From: Pseudomonas laurylsulfatiphila
Lineage (GTDB): Bacteria; Pseudomonadota; Gammaproteobacteria; Pseudomonadales; Pseudomonadaceae
DNA length: 64,000 nt
NCBI RefSeq assembly: GCF_002934665.1
Contig: NZ_NIRS01000010.1
Location: 124,001 to 188,000 of the forward strand
Direction of reading: 5' to 3'
The notes below the pieces were generated by a model. It did not search any database, was not told the origin of the DNA, and worked only from the letters and a program-made list of their open reading frames with translations. Every line of letters starts with the position of its first letter. Position 1 is the first letter of the stretch. Below are positions 7,779 through 15,903 of the stretch, piece by piece. Both the position numbers and the translations under genes were made by a program.

Positions 7779-7795
7779 TTGGCAAGCCCCTTGCT
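7779..7795 (+). promoter_or_regulatory. Sigma54 (-24/-12) promoter of ureEFG
   Basis: TTGGCAAGCCCCTTGCT matches the sigma54 consensus YTGGCACGRNNNTTGCW with exact GG-N10-GC spacing and two mismatches. It places transcription start about 25 bp before the ureE ATG at 7832, as expected for nitrogen-controlled urease genes. Confidence 0.7.
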
Positions 7796-7831
7796 CTAGC
7801 CTGAGCATCGTCCATTGCTGGAAGCCTTCCG

Positions 7832-8332
7832 ATGCTGGTGATTCATCGCAGAATCGAGCCTCAACCCGTTTGGGCCGCTGAACTGCACCTGACGTTCGAA
7901 GCCCGCAGCAAAAGTCGTTTGCGCTGTTTCAGTGCCGAGGGCGAAGACGTCGGGTTGTTTTTGGAGCGTGGCCAACCGCCGCTGCATGACGGCGAATGCC
8001 TGCAAGCCGAAGACGGGCGGATCGTGCGTGTCTGCGCCCGCCCCGAACAACTGCTGCACGTCACCTGCGCCAATGCCTTCGAACTGACCCGCGCGGCCTA
8101 TCACCTGGGCAACCGCCATGTCGCCCTGCAAGTCGGCGACGGCTGGTTACGACTGCTCGACGACTACGTGCTCAAGGCCATGCTCGAACAACTCGGTGCC
8201 ATTGCCTCGCACATCGAAGCACCGTTCCAGCCGGAACATGGCGCCTACGGCGGTGGCCATCATCATTCGCGCCACGGCGATGAAGACTTCAACTACGCGC
8301 CGAAACTGCACCAGTTCGGCGTACGCCCATGA
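7832..8332 (+). CDS. ureE: Urease accessory protein UreE (nickel metallochaperone)
   Basis: A 166-residue cytosolic chaperone that delivers Ni2+ to the UreDFG-apourease complex. The N-terminal peptide-binding domain is followed by the metal-binding domain with the conserved HLGNRH segment (His91, His96; His96 corresponds to the functional nickel ligand of Klebsiella UreE). The C-terminus carries a His-rich patch GGHHHSRH (141-148), shorter than the Klebsiella poly-His tail. The stop codon overlaps the ureF start by 4 nt (ATGA), so translation is coupled. The ureABC structural genes and ureD are not in the window; in P. aeruginosa they also sit in a separate cluster. Confidence 0.95.
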   Translation: MLVIHRRIEPQPVWAAELHLTFEARSKSRLRCFSAEGEDVGLFLERGQPPLHDGECLQAEDGRIVRVCARPEQLLHVTCANAFELTRAAYHLGNRHVALQVGDGWLRLLDDYVLKAMLEQLGAIASHIEAPFQPEHGAYGGGHHHSRHGDEDFNYAPKLHQFGVRP

Positions 8333-9003
8333 ACCCGGCCTGGGCGCTGCTGCGCCTGGCCAGCCCGCAATTGCCGATTGGCGGCTACAGCTACTCCCAA
8401 GGGCTGGAAATGGCTGTGGATAACGGCCGGGTAAGCGACCCCGACAGTGCGCGACGCTGGATCAGCGATCAGTTGCTGTTGAATCTGGCACGCTTCGAAG
8501 CACCGTTGCTGCTTGCCCATTGCGTGGCCGCCAGCGAGGACAACTGGGGCCAATTGCTGCAACGCTGCGAGGAACACCGCGCCAGTCGCGAAACCCGCGA
8601 GCTGCATCAGGAAAGCCGGCAGATGGGTTACTCGTTGCAGCAATTGCTCAACGGCTTGCCGGAACTCGACACCCCCGCCCGTGCCTTCCTCGAACAACGC
8701 AGCGAGCCCCATCTGGCTCTGGGTTGGGCCTTGGCCGCGCGCGCCTGGCAGATCAGCCCCCAGGACGCATTGGCTGCGTGGCTATGGAGCTGGCTGGAAA
8801 ACCAGTTGGCGGTGCTGATGAAGACCTTGCCACTGGGTCAGCAAGCCGCCCAACGCCTGACCAGCGAACTGTTGCCGCTGCTTCAACAGGCGCAACAGAG
8901 CGCCACCCGAATCGATCCCGATCACTACGGCAGCGCCGCTTTCGGCCTGTCCCTGGCGTGTATGGCCCATGAGCGCCAGTACAGCCGTCTGTTCCGTTCC
9001 TAG
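8329..9003 (+). CDS. ureF: Urease accessory protein UreF
   Basis: A 224-residue all-helical protein of normal UreF length. The N-terminus shows the family signature LLRLASPQLPIGGYSYSQGLE (about residues 5-25) and the rest matches UreF organisation. UreF bridges UreD and UreG and is thought to gate GTPase-dependent nickel insertion into urease. It overlaps ureE by 4 nt and is followed by ureG after 23 nt. Confidence 0.95.
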   Translation: MNPAWALLRLASPQLPIGGYSYSQGLEMAVDNGRVSDPDSARRWISDQLLLNLARFEAPLLLAHCVAASEDNWGQLLQRCEEHRASRETRELHQESRQMGYSLQQLLNGLPELDTPARAFLEQRSEPHLALGWALAARAWQISPQDALAAWLWSWLENQLAVLMKTLPLGQQAAQRLTSELLPLLQQAQQSATRIDPDHYGSAAFGLSLACMAHERQYSRLFRS

Positions 9004-9026
9004 GGCCTGTTATTTTGGAGAATCAC

Positions 9027-9641
<615 letters not shown>

Positions 9642-9667
9642 TCACCCCTTCAACAAGGAAGCTTTCC

Positions 9668-10240
9668 ATGACACTGAAACGCATTCTGGGCGCCCTGGCC
9701 CTGCTGCTGACGCCAGCCCTTGCCCTCGCCCATCCGGGGCACGGCGACAATGGCTTGATCACCGGTATCAGCCATCCGCTTGGCGGTCTCGATCACCTGC
9801 TGGCGATGCTCGCGGTCGGCCTGTGGGCCGCACAGCAACAAGGTGCTGCGCGCTGGGCGCTGCCATGCACCTTCGTCGGGACCCTGCTGATTGGCGGGAT
9901 GCTGGGCTTTGAAGGAATGAACCTGCCTGCACTGGAGAGCGGGATTGCCGCTTCCGTATTGGCCTTGGGGCTGGTGGTGGCGCTGGCTGTGCGTCCACCG
10001 CTGGTGATGGCGGTGGGTGCGACAGCGTTGTTTGCGCTATTTCATGGTGTGGCACATGGGCTGGAACTGCCGGAGATGTCGAGTCCCTGGACCTATGCTG
10101 CAGGCTTTGTCGCAGCGACGGCGGTGTTGCATGCGGCGGGTTATGCGCTGGTGCGGGTGTTGCCACAGGCAGCGGCACCGCTGGTACGACTGGCGGGCGC
10201 GGCTTCGGCGGCGACCGGGGTGTGGTTGTTGGCGGGTTGA
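9668..10240 (+). CDS. ureJ: HupE/UreJ-family membrane protein, probable nickel permease
   Basis: A 190-residue membrane protein with a signal peptide (about 1-21) and six hydrophobic segments. The mature N-terminus begins HPGHGDNG, and the HupE signature HPLGGLDHLLAMLAVGLWA (36-54) supplies the His/Asp residues proposed to bind nickel. HupE/UreJ proteins import Ni2+ (or Co2+) across the inner membrane, which fits its place 26 nt after ureG with a good AAGGAAG ribosome site. Likely transcribed with ureEFG from the sigma54 promoter. Confidence 0.88.
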   Translation: MTLKRILGALALLLTPALALAHPGHGDNGLITGISHPLGGLDHLLAMLAVGLWAAQQQGAARWALPCTFVGTLLIGGMLGFEGMNLPALESGIAASVLALGLVVALAVRPPLVMAVGATALFALFHGVAHGLELPEMSSPWTYAAGFVAATAVLHAAGYALVRVLPQAAAPLVRLAGAASAATGVWLLAG

Positions 10241-10263
10241 TTTTTTGTCGCCTGTGATGGCCC

Positions 10264-10336
10264 CATCGCGAGCAGGCTCGCTCCCACATGGGTCCCGTGT
10301 ACTACGATCCCTTGTGGCAGCGAGCCTGCTCGCGAA
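10264..10336. repeat. REPIN, GGAGCGAGCCTGCTCGCGA type
   Basis: Inverted REP arms (CATCGCGAGCAGGCTCGCTC and CAGCGAGCCTGCTCGCGA) between ureJ and the epimerase gene. Confidence 0.85.
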
Positions 10337-10421
10337 AGCGGCCTGACAGACACAGCCTCTCTCAGGCCGACCTCTCTGCTAACATGTCGCGCAATCGCCC
10401 CTGCCGTGACGACGCCAGCCA

Positions 10422-11555
10422 ATGCCACCTGTTTCCCGCTCCGCCTCCCAGCCTGAATTGACCGCCCTGTTCGCTTCGGTGCAACAGCACTTCCTGAACG
10501 TCATCGTGCCGCTCTGGCAAGGTCCGGGCTGGAATGCCGACATGGCGTTGCCCTACGAGGCGCTGGATGCCGAACACCAACCGCTGCCACCGCAACGCTA
10601 CCGGGCCATGGCCTGTGCGCGGCAGTTGTATCTGTTTGCCAGCCTGATCGGTCAGGTGCCGGGCGCCGAAGAGCGTGCCGCCGCCTTGTTCCGCTCGTTG
10701 CAGCGGCACTTCCACGATGCCGAGCACGGTGGCTGGTTCTACAGCGTCGATGCTCAAGGGGCGCCACTGGATCAGCGCAAGGACCTCTACACCCACGCGT
10801 TCATCCTGTTCGCCTGCGCCCATTACTGGGACAAGGTCCGCGAGCCGCTGGTGGAGTCGGTACTCAACGCCTCGCTGGAAGTGATCGCGCAGCGTTTCGC
10901 CACGGACGACGGTCTGTACGAAGCCACGCTCGACCGCGACTGGGCATCGCTGGGCAGCGGCCCCTTGCAAAACCCGCTGATGCACCTGGCCGAAGCCTTC
11001 CTCGCCACCCTGTCGGTGCGTGAAGATCTCGACGTACAACACGCACTCATCGAGTTATGCACAGCCATGCACGCGCGCTTCATCGATCCGCAGCACGGCG
11101 CGTTGATGGAAAAGCCGCTGGGGTCTGTGGATAACTGGTTTGAACCGGGGCATCAGTTCGAGTGGTATTTCCTGCTGGAATCCTCGGCATTGCTGCGCAC
11201 TTCGACCCTGCATGCCGATCTGGAAAGGGCCTTCGCCTTTACCGAGCAGTTGGGTGTTGATCAACAGACTGGTGCGGTGCGAGCCATGCTCGACCTCGAA
11301 CCAGCTGGCGGCGTCCGGGATGCCACACAGCGTATATGGGCCCAAGCCGAATACTTGCGCGCCCTGACGCTGCGTCCGGACAGCGAAGCGGATGTGTTGC
11401 GTCAATTGCAGGCGCTGCAGCAGCGTTCGCTGCACGCAGGAGGCTGGTTTGAGTGTCGTGATGAGCACGGTGAAGTCAGCCGCCGCGACATGCCGTCGAC
11501 CACGCCCTACCACCTGGCGACCTGTTATCGCGGGTTGGCGGTATATCTCGGCTGA
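10422..11555 (+). CDS. AGE-family epimerase/isomerase (mannose-isomerase-like)
   Basis: A 377-residue (alpha/alpha)6-barrel protein of the N-acylglucosamine 2-epimerase superfamily. Recognisable segments are DLYTHAFILFACAHY (about residue 126), the NPLMHLAEAFLA helix (about 185) and WFEPGHQFEWYFLL (about 237), which carry the conserved barrel His residues. Length is close to bacterial mannose/aldose isomerases and cellobiose 2-epimerases. It probably interconverts free aldose and ketose sugars, but the sugar cannot be assigned. It stands alone, flanked by REPINs on both sides. Confidence 0.85.
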   Translation: MPPVSRSASQPELTALFASVQQHFLNVIVPLWQGPGWNADMALPYEALDAEHQPLPPQRYRAMACARQLYLFASLIGQVPGAEERAAALFRSLQRHFHDAEHGGWFYSVDAQGAPLDQRKDLYTHAFILFACAHYWDKVREPLVESVLNASLEVIAQRFATDDGLYEATLDRDWASLGSGPLQNPLMHLAEAFLATLSVREDLDVQHALIELCTAMHARFIDPQHGALMEKPLGSVDNWFEPGHQFEWYFLLESSALLRTSTLHADLERAFAFTEQLGVDQQTGAVRAMLDLEPAGGVRDATQRIWAQAEYLRALTLRPDSEADVLRQLQALQQRSLHAGGWFECRDEHGEVSRRDMPSTTPYHLATCYRGLAVYLG

Positions 11556-11568
11556 CTGTTTGATTGCT

Positions 11569-11632
11569 TTCGCGAGCAGGCTCGCTCCCACAGTTGATCG
11601 CATTTCAATGTGGGAGCGAGCCTGCTCGCGAA
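11569..11632. repeat. REPIN, GTGGGAGCGAGCCTGCTCGCGA type
   Basis: Compact inverted REP pair between the convergent epimerase and CDF genes, with a spacer of about 16 nt. Confidence 0.9.
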
Positions 11633-11657
11633 TGACCTCAAAGAGGTCACCTGGCTG

Positions 11658-12563
11658 TCACTCAATCCACTTGCGATCCCCGGTAAAGCTGATGGTCAGC
11701 CATCGTGCGGCATCCGGCTCGCCTAGCTTTGTTGAAATTTCCTCGCGCAAACTGTCCAGCTGCCCCACCCCGTCCAGCCAGTAATCCTTCGGCAATACGA
11801 TGTGGATCTCGATAAAACACGCCCTGCCGTGCTTCTGCACGTAGGAAATGTAGTCGTCGAACCCATGCTCGACCTTCGCCACCTCCATCACCTGACGAAC
11901 CTTGTCGTCCAGTTGATCCGGGACGATCCCCAACACATCGCGCAAGGCCGGCCCGAGGATTTTGAAGGCTGGGGGGAGCATGCCCAAGGCCAGCAGAATC
12001 AGGATCATCGGGTCGACATACACCGCCCACTTGTCGTACCCCTGTGTCTTGAGCAGCAGCGCGATGAGGAAACTCACCAGCAGGCCCGCCGACAGCATCG
12101 CGTCCACCAGCCAACTGATGTTGTCGAACTGGATCAGCGATGAGTTGAGCGTGCGATTGCGTTGGCGGACGTAGAAAAAGTAAATGAGCTCAACGACAGT
12201 GAAGAACGCCGCGTAGAAGATCACCAGCCCCAGTTCGACCTCGCGGCCTCCACTGATGATGCCGAACACGCCGTTGAGAAAGGCGTAAATGGCGACCAGG
12301 AAAATGAAGCTACCTTCGATCACCAGCACCATGGGTTCCAGGTGCCAGGAACCGAACTGGAAGCGCTGGTTGCTTTCCTTGGCAATCAGCCGGGCGGTGA
12401 TCAGCATCAGGACCTTGATAAAGGCCGCGATCAACGAAAAGAAGCCATCGAACAGGATGGATTGGGCGCCCGACACAAAACCGGTGATGATCCCGGCGAA
12501 TGTCACGGCGAGCATCAGGAAGGTCGATTGTTTGAGCAGTGACTGCTCGCCTCGATTACTCAC
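11658..12563 (-). CDS. CDF-family cation transporter with altered site A
   Basis: A 301-residue protein with six membrane helices and a cytoplasmic C-terminal domain, the layout of cation diffusion facilitators that exchange divalent metal ions for protons. Canonical members have [D/H]xxxD in TM2 and HxxxD in TM5 forming transport site A. Here those positions read S35-xxx-D39 (SILFD) and S150-xxx-D154 (SWLVD), so two of four ligands are serine. Metal specificity or even metal transport is therefore uncertain. The C-terminal domain (about 215-301) is intact. Flanked by REPINs; no operon partner. Confidence 0.8.
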   Translation of the reverse strand: MSNRGEQSLLKQSTFLMLAVTFAGIITGFVSGAQSILFDGFFSLIAAFIKVLMLITARLIAKESNQRFQFGSWHLEPMVLVIEGSFIFLVAIYAFLNGVFGIISGGREVELGLVIFYAAFFTVVELIYFFYVRQRNRTLNSSLIQFDNISWLVDAMLSAGLLVSFLIALLLKTQGYDKWAVYVDPMILILLALGMLPPAFKILGPALRDVLGIVPDQLDDKVRQVMEVAKVEHGFDDYISYVQKHGRACFIEIHIVLPKDYWLDGVGQLDSLREEISTKLGEPDAARWLTISFTGDRKWIE

Positions 12564-12655
12564 TGGATCTCCTCTGGAACCTCTAGACCGCAGGTTGCGG
12601 CGGGGTTGTTGGGTGAGGAGTCTAGCTGATGTCTTGCACTGCCAGTTCCGGCCCC

Positions 12656-12720
12656 TTCGCGAGCAGGCTCGCTCCCACAGGTACAGTGCAATCCTTGTGG
12701 GAGCGAGCCTGTTCGCGAAT
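12656..12720. repeat. REPIN, GTGGGAGCGAGCCTGCTCGCGA type
   Basis: Inverted REP pair between the CDF gene and the SDR gene; one arm has GTTCGCGA for GCTCGCGA. Confidence 0.85.
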
Positions 12721-12735
12721 GGCCGTGACTCGATC

Positions 12736-13497
12736 TTAAGACTTGCGCTCGATCGAAAACCCGGCCCAGGTCTGGCTAACCGGCATCAGCTCCAGGCTGT
12801 TGATGTTGATATGCGCAGGCGCATTGAGCACCCAGAAAATGGTCTCGGCGATGTCTTGCGGCTGGATCGGCTCGGCGCCGGCGTAAGTGGCGTTGTAGCG
12901 CTCCTGGTCACCGGCAAAACGCACCAGCGAGAACTCGCTCTCGCACAGGCCCGGCTCGATGTTGCTGACCCGTACGCCTGTGCCCTGCAGGTCGCAGCGC
13001 AGGTTCAGGGAGAACTGTTTGACGAACGCCTTGGTCGCGCCATACACGTGGCTGCCCGGGTACGGGTAGTTGCCGGCGATGGACCCCAGGTTGACGATAC
13101 CGGCACCACGACCGTGGGCGATCAGGCGTGGCAACAGCAGACGGGTGCTGTACATCAGGCCTTTGACGTTGGTGTCGACCATGGTGTCCCAATCGTCCAG
13201 GTCGCACTTGGGTGCCGGATCGACACCCAGGGCCAGCCCGGCGTTGTTGATCAACCCACGCAGTTTGGCAAAGGATGGCGGCAGATTGGCAATCGCTTCC
13301 TCCATGGCCTTGCGATCACGCACATCGAGCACCAGGCCATGGACTTCGGTCTGCTTCGACAGCTCGGCGCACAGCGCATTGAGGCGCTCTTCACGACGGC
13401 CTGTCAGCACCAATTTCCAGCCAGCGTCGGCAAAACGACGGGCACAGGCTTCACCAAAACCGGAGGTCGCGCCGGTAATAAACAGGGTGTTGGACAT
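12736..13497 (-). CDS. ydfG: YdfG-like NADP-dependent short-chain dehydrogenase
   Basis: A 253-residue classical SDR. The nucleotide-binding motif TGATSGFG is at 8-15, NNAG at 84-87, and the catalytic residues Ser139, Tyr152 and Lys156 (YGATK) are in place. The C-terminal segment AHININSLELMPVSQ is very close to E. coli YdfG, an NADP-dependent 3-hydroxy-acid dehydrogenase acting on serine and malonic semialdehyde. The start at 13497 has AAGGAG upstream; the frame extends to 13788 but that part runs through the DnaA-box region and is probably not translated. Confidence 0.88.
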   Translation of the reverse strand: MSNTLFITGATSGFGEACARRFADAGWKLVLTGRREERLNALCAELSKQTEVHGLVLDVRDRKAMEEAIANLPPSFAKLRGLINNAGLALGVDPAPKCDLDDWDTMVDTNVKGLMYSTRLLLPRLIAHGRGAGIVNLGSIAGNYPYPGSHVYGATKAFVKQFSLNLRCDLQGTGVRVSNIEPGLCESEFSLVRFAGDQERYNATYAGAEPIQPQDIAETIFWVLNAPAHININSLELMPVSQTWAGFSIERKS

Positions 13498-13657
13498 CGT
13501 GTTCTCCTTGCTTCGGCTGATCGCCAGCCATTGGAATGGTAAATCAGCAGGCAGAATGCCCGGCCTTGCCCATAGCGGCAACCGCACTTTCTGTACAAAA
13601 AACGAACAATCCTCGCAAGCCCTCGGCCAGCCTGGCTTGCAGCCATGTGCGCGCACG

Positions 13658-13666
13658 TTATCCACA
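13658..13666 (+). promoter_or_regulatory. dnaA box: DnaA box TTATCCACA
   Basis: Exact match to the DnaA 9-mer TTATNCACA, followed by two weaker GTCCACA motifs at 13672 and 13714. Confidence 0.6.
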
Positions 13667-13876
13667 GGCCGGTCCACAGTCTTTGGGGGCAAGTGAAAAA
13701 GCTGCGAGCCGCTGTCCACAAGGCTTTGCGCGGCTTTTTGAAACTTTTTTGCTTGACCCTCAATAGCCTGCCGTGTAGCCCCTGGCAATTTTCATGACTG
13801 ACGGGTCAAACCAGCGATGGCGCCAAGCCAGTAACCACGGCCTTCAGCCGGGTCTTTCCAGAGTTTAATCACAGAC

Positions 13877-13885
13877 TTATCCACA
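13877..13885 (+). promoter_or_regulatory. dnaA box: DnaA box TTATCCACA
   Basis: Exact DnaA 9-mer in the same orientation as its neighbours, followed by weaker GTCCAC and TTCCACA motifs. Confidence 0.6.
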
Positions 13886-14032
13886 GGCTTGTCCACGCTG
13901 ATTCCACACACATTCATCTCGAACAAAAAGGTTGACAAAGCGGTCTTCAAGTTGCGCAAAAACACTTGATCAAAAACTGAACACACCCCTGCAGGCCACG
14001 GTTTAAAAGGCCTCCAGCCAGCTACTCCCACG

Positions 14033-14041
14033 TTATTCACA
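14033..14041 (+). promoter_or_regulatory. dnaA box: DnaA box TTATTCACA
   Basis: Exact match to TTATNCACA, followed by CTCCACAG. The surrounding 48 bp resemble the sequence around the box at 13658. Confidence 0.55.
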
Positions 14042-14171
14042 GCCGGCTCCACAGCAAACGGGGACAAGTCAAAACCGTGACAAAACAACTATTTGCAGCG
14101 GCTTTATGTCGCGCTTCGGGAGCTCCTGAATATTGTTTTCCACAATTTCCTTTACCTCACACCGCCGCTCT

Positions 14172-14255
14172 TGTAGGAGCTGCCGCAGGCTGCGATCTTT
14201 TGATCCTGGCGCTTGAAAACAAGATCAAAAGATCGCAGCCTGCGGCAGCTCCTAC
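14172..14255. repeat. REPIN, GTAGGAGCTGCCGCAGG type, long hairpin
   Basis: Near-perfect inverted arms of about 34 bp (TGTAGGAGCTGCCGCAGG...GATCAAAAGATC) with a short loop. Same family as the elements at 594 and 28032. Confidence 0.92.
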
Positions 14256-14264
14256 AGCGCGCAT

Positions 14265-14305
14265 AAAAAAACGCCCTGACGCTGAGAGCGTCAGGGCGTT
14301 TTTTT
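14265..14305 (-). terminator. Terminator of the liv operon
   Basis: Stem ACGCCCTGACGCT/AGCGTCAGGGCGT with a short loop and T runs on both strands, just after the livF stop. Confidence 0.9.
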
Positions 14306-14317
14306 GAACGTTGAGGA

Positions 14318-15034
14318 TCAGTGTCCGCCGAGATAGGCGTTACGCACATCCTCGTTGACCAGCAGTTCCTTGCCGGTGCCGGTCATGCGGATCTCGCCGT
14401 TGACCATCACATACGCCCGGTCCGACAACCGCAGGGCGTGGTTGGCGTTCTGCTCCACCAGGAAGATGGTCATGCCGGTCTTGGCCAGTTCTCGCAGGGT
14501 CGCGAAGATCTGTTTCACCACGATCGGCGCCAGGCCCAGGCTCGGCTCATCCAGCAGCAACAACTTGGGCCGGCTCATCAGGGCGCGGGCGATGGCAAGC
14601 ATCTGCTGCTCGCCACCGGACATGGTCATCGCCCGCTGGGTACGCCGCTCTTCGAGCCGCGGGAACAGCTCGAACATGCGTTGCATGTCTTCCTTGGCGT
14701 ACTTGTCACCGATGGGGATGGTGCCCATCAGCAGGTTCTCCTCGACTGTCATGTCGGGGAACACCCGCCGCCCTTCCGGCGACTGCGCGATGCCGTTGGA
14801 GGCGATGTAGTGGGACGACTTGTGGGTAATGTCCACGCCCTGATAAAGGATCTGCCCGTCGGCGGCCCGTGGCTGGCCGAAGATCGACATCAGCAGGGTC
14901 GACTTGCCGGCACCGTTGGAGCCGATCAGGCTGACGGTCTCCCCTTCGTTGATGTGCAGCGAGACGCCTTTCAGGGCCTGGATCGGGCCGTAGAACACGT
15001 CCAGGTCCTTGAGTTCGAGGATGGGCTTGCTCAT
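14318..15034 (-). CDS. livF: Branched-chain amino acid ABC transporter, ATPase LivF
   Basis: A 238-residue ABC ATPase, the second nucleotide-binding subunit of the high-affinity Leu/Ile/Val importer (BraG in Pseudomonas). Walker A GSNGAGKS is near residue 38, the signature MSGGEQQ near 137, and LLLDEPSLGLAP gives Walker B with the LivF-type tail. Last gene of livKHMGF; it overlaps livG by 4 nt. Confidence 0.97.
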   Translation of the reverse strand: MSKPILELKDLDVFYGPIQALKGVSLHINEGETVSLIGSNGAGKSTLLMSIFGQPRAADGQILYQGVDITHKSSHYIASNGIAQSPEGRRVFPDMTVEENLLMGTIPIGDKYAKEDMQRMFELFPRLEERRTQRAMTMSGGEQQMLAIARALMSRPKLLLLDEPSLGLAPIVVKQIFATLRELAKTGMTIFLVEQNANHALRLSDRAYVMVNGEIRMTGTGKELLVNEDVRNAYLGGH

Positions 15035-15903
15035 ACCACCTCCTCTTCGTCGGCGCCCAGGTACGCGGCAATCACTTTCGGGTCGTGGCGGATGTCGTCG
15101 GGACCACCCTCGGCGATGACGATGCCGTGGTCCAGCACCACGATGTGGTCGGAAATACTCATTACCATGCCCATGTCGTGTTCGATCAGCACCACGGTCA
15201 GATCGTGCTCATCGCGCAGCAGCCGGATCATCGCGCTCAGCGCTTCGGTTTCCTGAGGGTTGAGGCCGGCGGCCGGTTCGTCGAGGCAGATGATCTGCGG
15301 ACGGGTGCACATGGCGCGGGCGATTTCCAGGCGGCGCTGCTGGCCGTAGGACAGTTCACCGGCCAGGCGGTTGGCGCAATCCACCAGGTCCACCACTTCC
15401 AGCCAGTAGAAGGCATGGTCCAGCGCATCGCTTTCGGCCTTGCGATAGCCCTTGGTGTTGAGGATGCCGGCCAGCATGTTGCGGTTGACCCACATGTGCT
15501 GGGCCACCAGCAGGTTTTCCAGCACCGACATTTCCTTGAACAGGCGAATGTTCTGGAACGTCCGCGCCAGGCCGGCACGGTTCACCAGGTGGGTGCCGCC
15601 GAACATCTTGTAGCGTAACCGGGTGATGAAGCTTTTTGGCGAAACGAAATCGGTCGGTTTGAACGATTCGCCCAGCAACTTGATGACGTTGGTTTTTTGC
15701 CCGCGCACGTTCAGTTCGATCTTGCCGCCGGAGGCCTTGTAGAACCCGGTCAGGCAGTTGAACACCGTGGTCTTGCCGGCGCCGTTGGGGCCGATCAGGG
15801 CGAAGATCGAGTTGCGCTTGACCTTCAGGCTCACATCATTCAGCGCCTTGATGCCGCCGAAGTGCATCATCAGCTTCTCTACGGAGAGTACGACTTCGCT
15901 CAT
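15031..15903 (-). CDS. livG: Branched-chain amino acid ABC transporter, ATPase LivG
   Basis: A 290-residue ABC ATPase (BraF). Walker A GPNGAGKT is near residue 38, the signature is LSYGQQRRLEIARA, and Walker B is IICLDEPAAGLNP. It is longer than LivF because of the insertion around residues 65-100 usual in LivG. It pairs with LivF beneath the LivHM membrane dimer. It overlaps both livM and livF by 4 nt, so the three are translationally coupled. Confidence 0.97.
   Translation of the reverse strand: MSEVVLSVEKLMMHFGGIKALNDVSLKVKRNSIFALIGPNGAGKTTVFNCLTGFYKASGGKIELNVRGQKTNVIKLLGESFKPTDFVSPKSFITRLRYKMFGGTHLVNRAGLARTFQNIRLFKEMSVLENLLVAQHMWVNRNMLAGILNTKGYRKAESDALDHAFYWLEVVDLVDCANRLAGELSYGQQRRLEIARAMCTRPQIICLDEPAAGLNPQETEALSAMIRLLRDEHDLTVVLIEHDMGMVMSISDHIVVLDHGIVIAEGGPDDIRHDPKVIAAYLGADEEEVV

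Larger units (their letters stand above)
13498..14264. other. Gene-poor region with DnaA boxes and a REPIN
   Basis: About 770 bp without a convincing gene. It holds three perfect DnaA-box matches on the + strand (13658, 13877, 14033) among further CCACA motifs, AT-rich tracts, and the REPIN at 14172-14255. A segment near 13655-13702 recurs imperfectly at 14030-14077. See the individual entries and findings. Confidence 0.8.

Noticed and set aside
13655..14080. Chromosomal origin of replication
   Set aside because: DnaA boxes are present but there is no dnaA, dnaN, rpmH or gidA gene, and no AT-rich 13-mer array that I can recognise.
13792..14088. A 98-codon minus-strand frame in the DnaA-box region
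   Set aside because: It lacks a recognisable product and good ribosome site, and part of it simply translates the DnaA-box motifs (VDKPVDK). I treat it as a by-product of the repeated DNA motifs.
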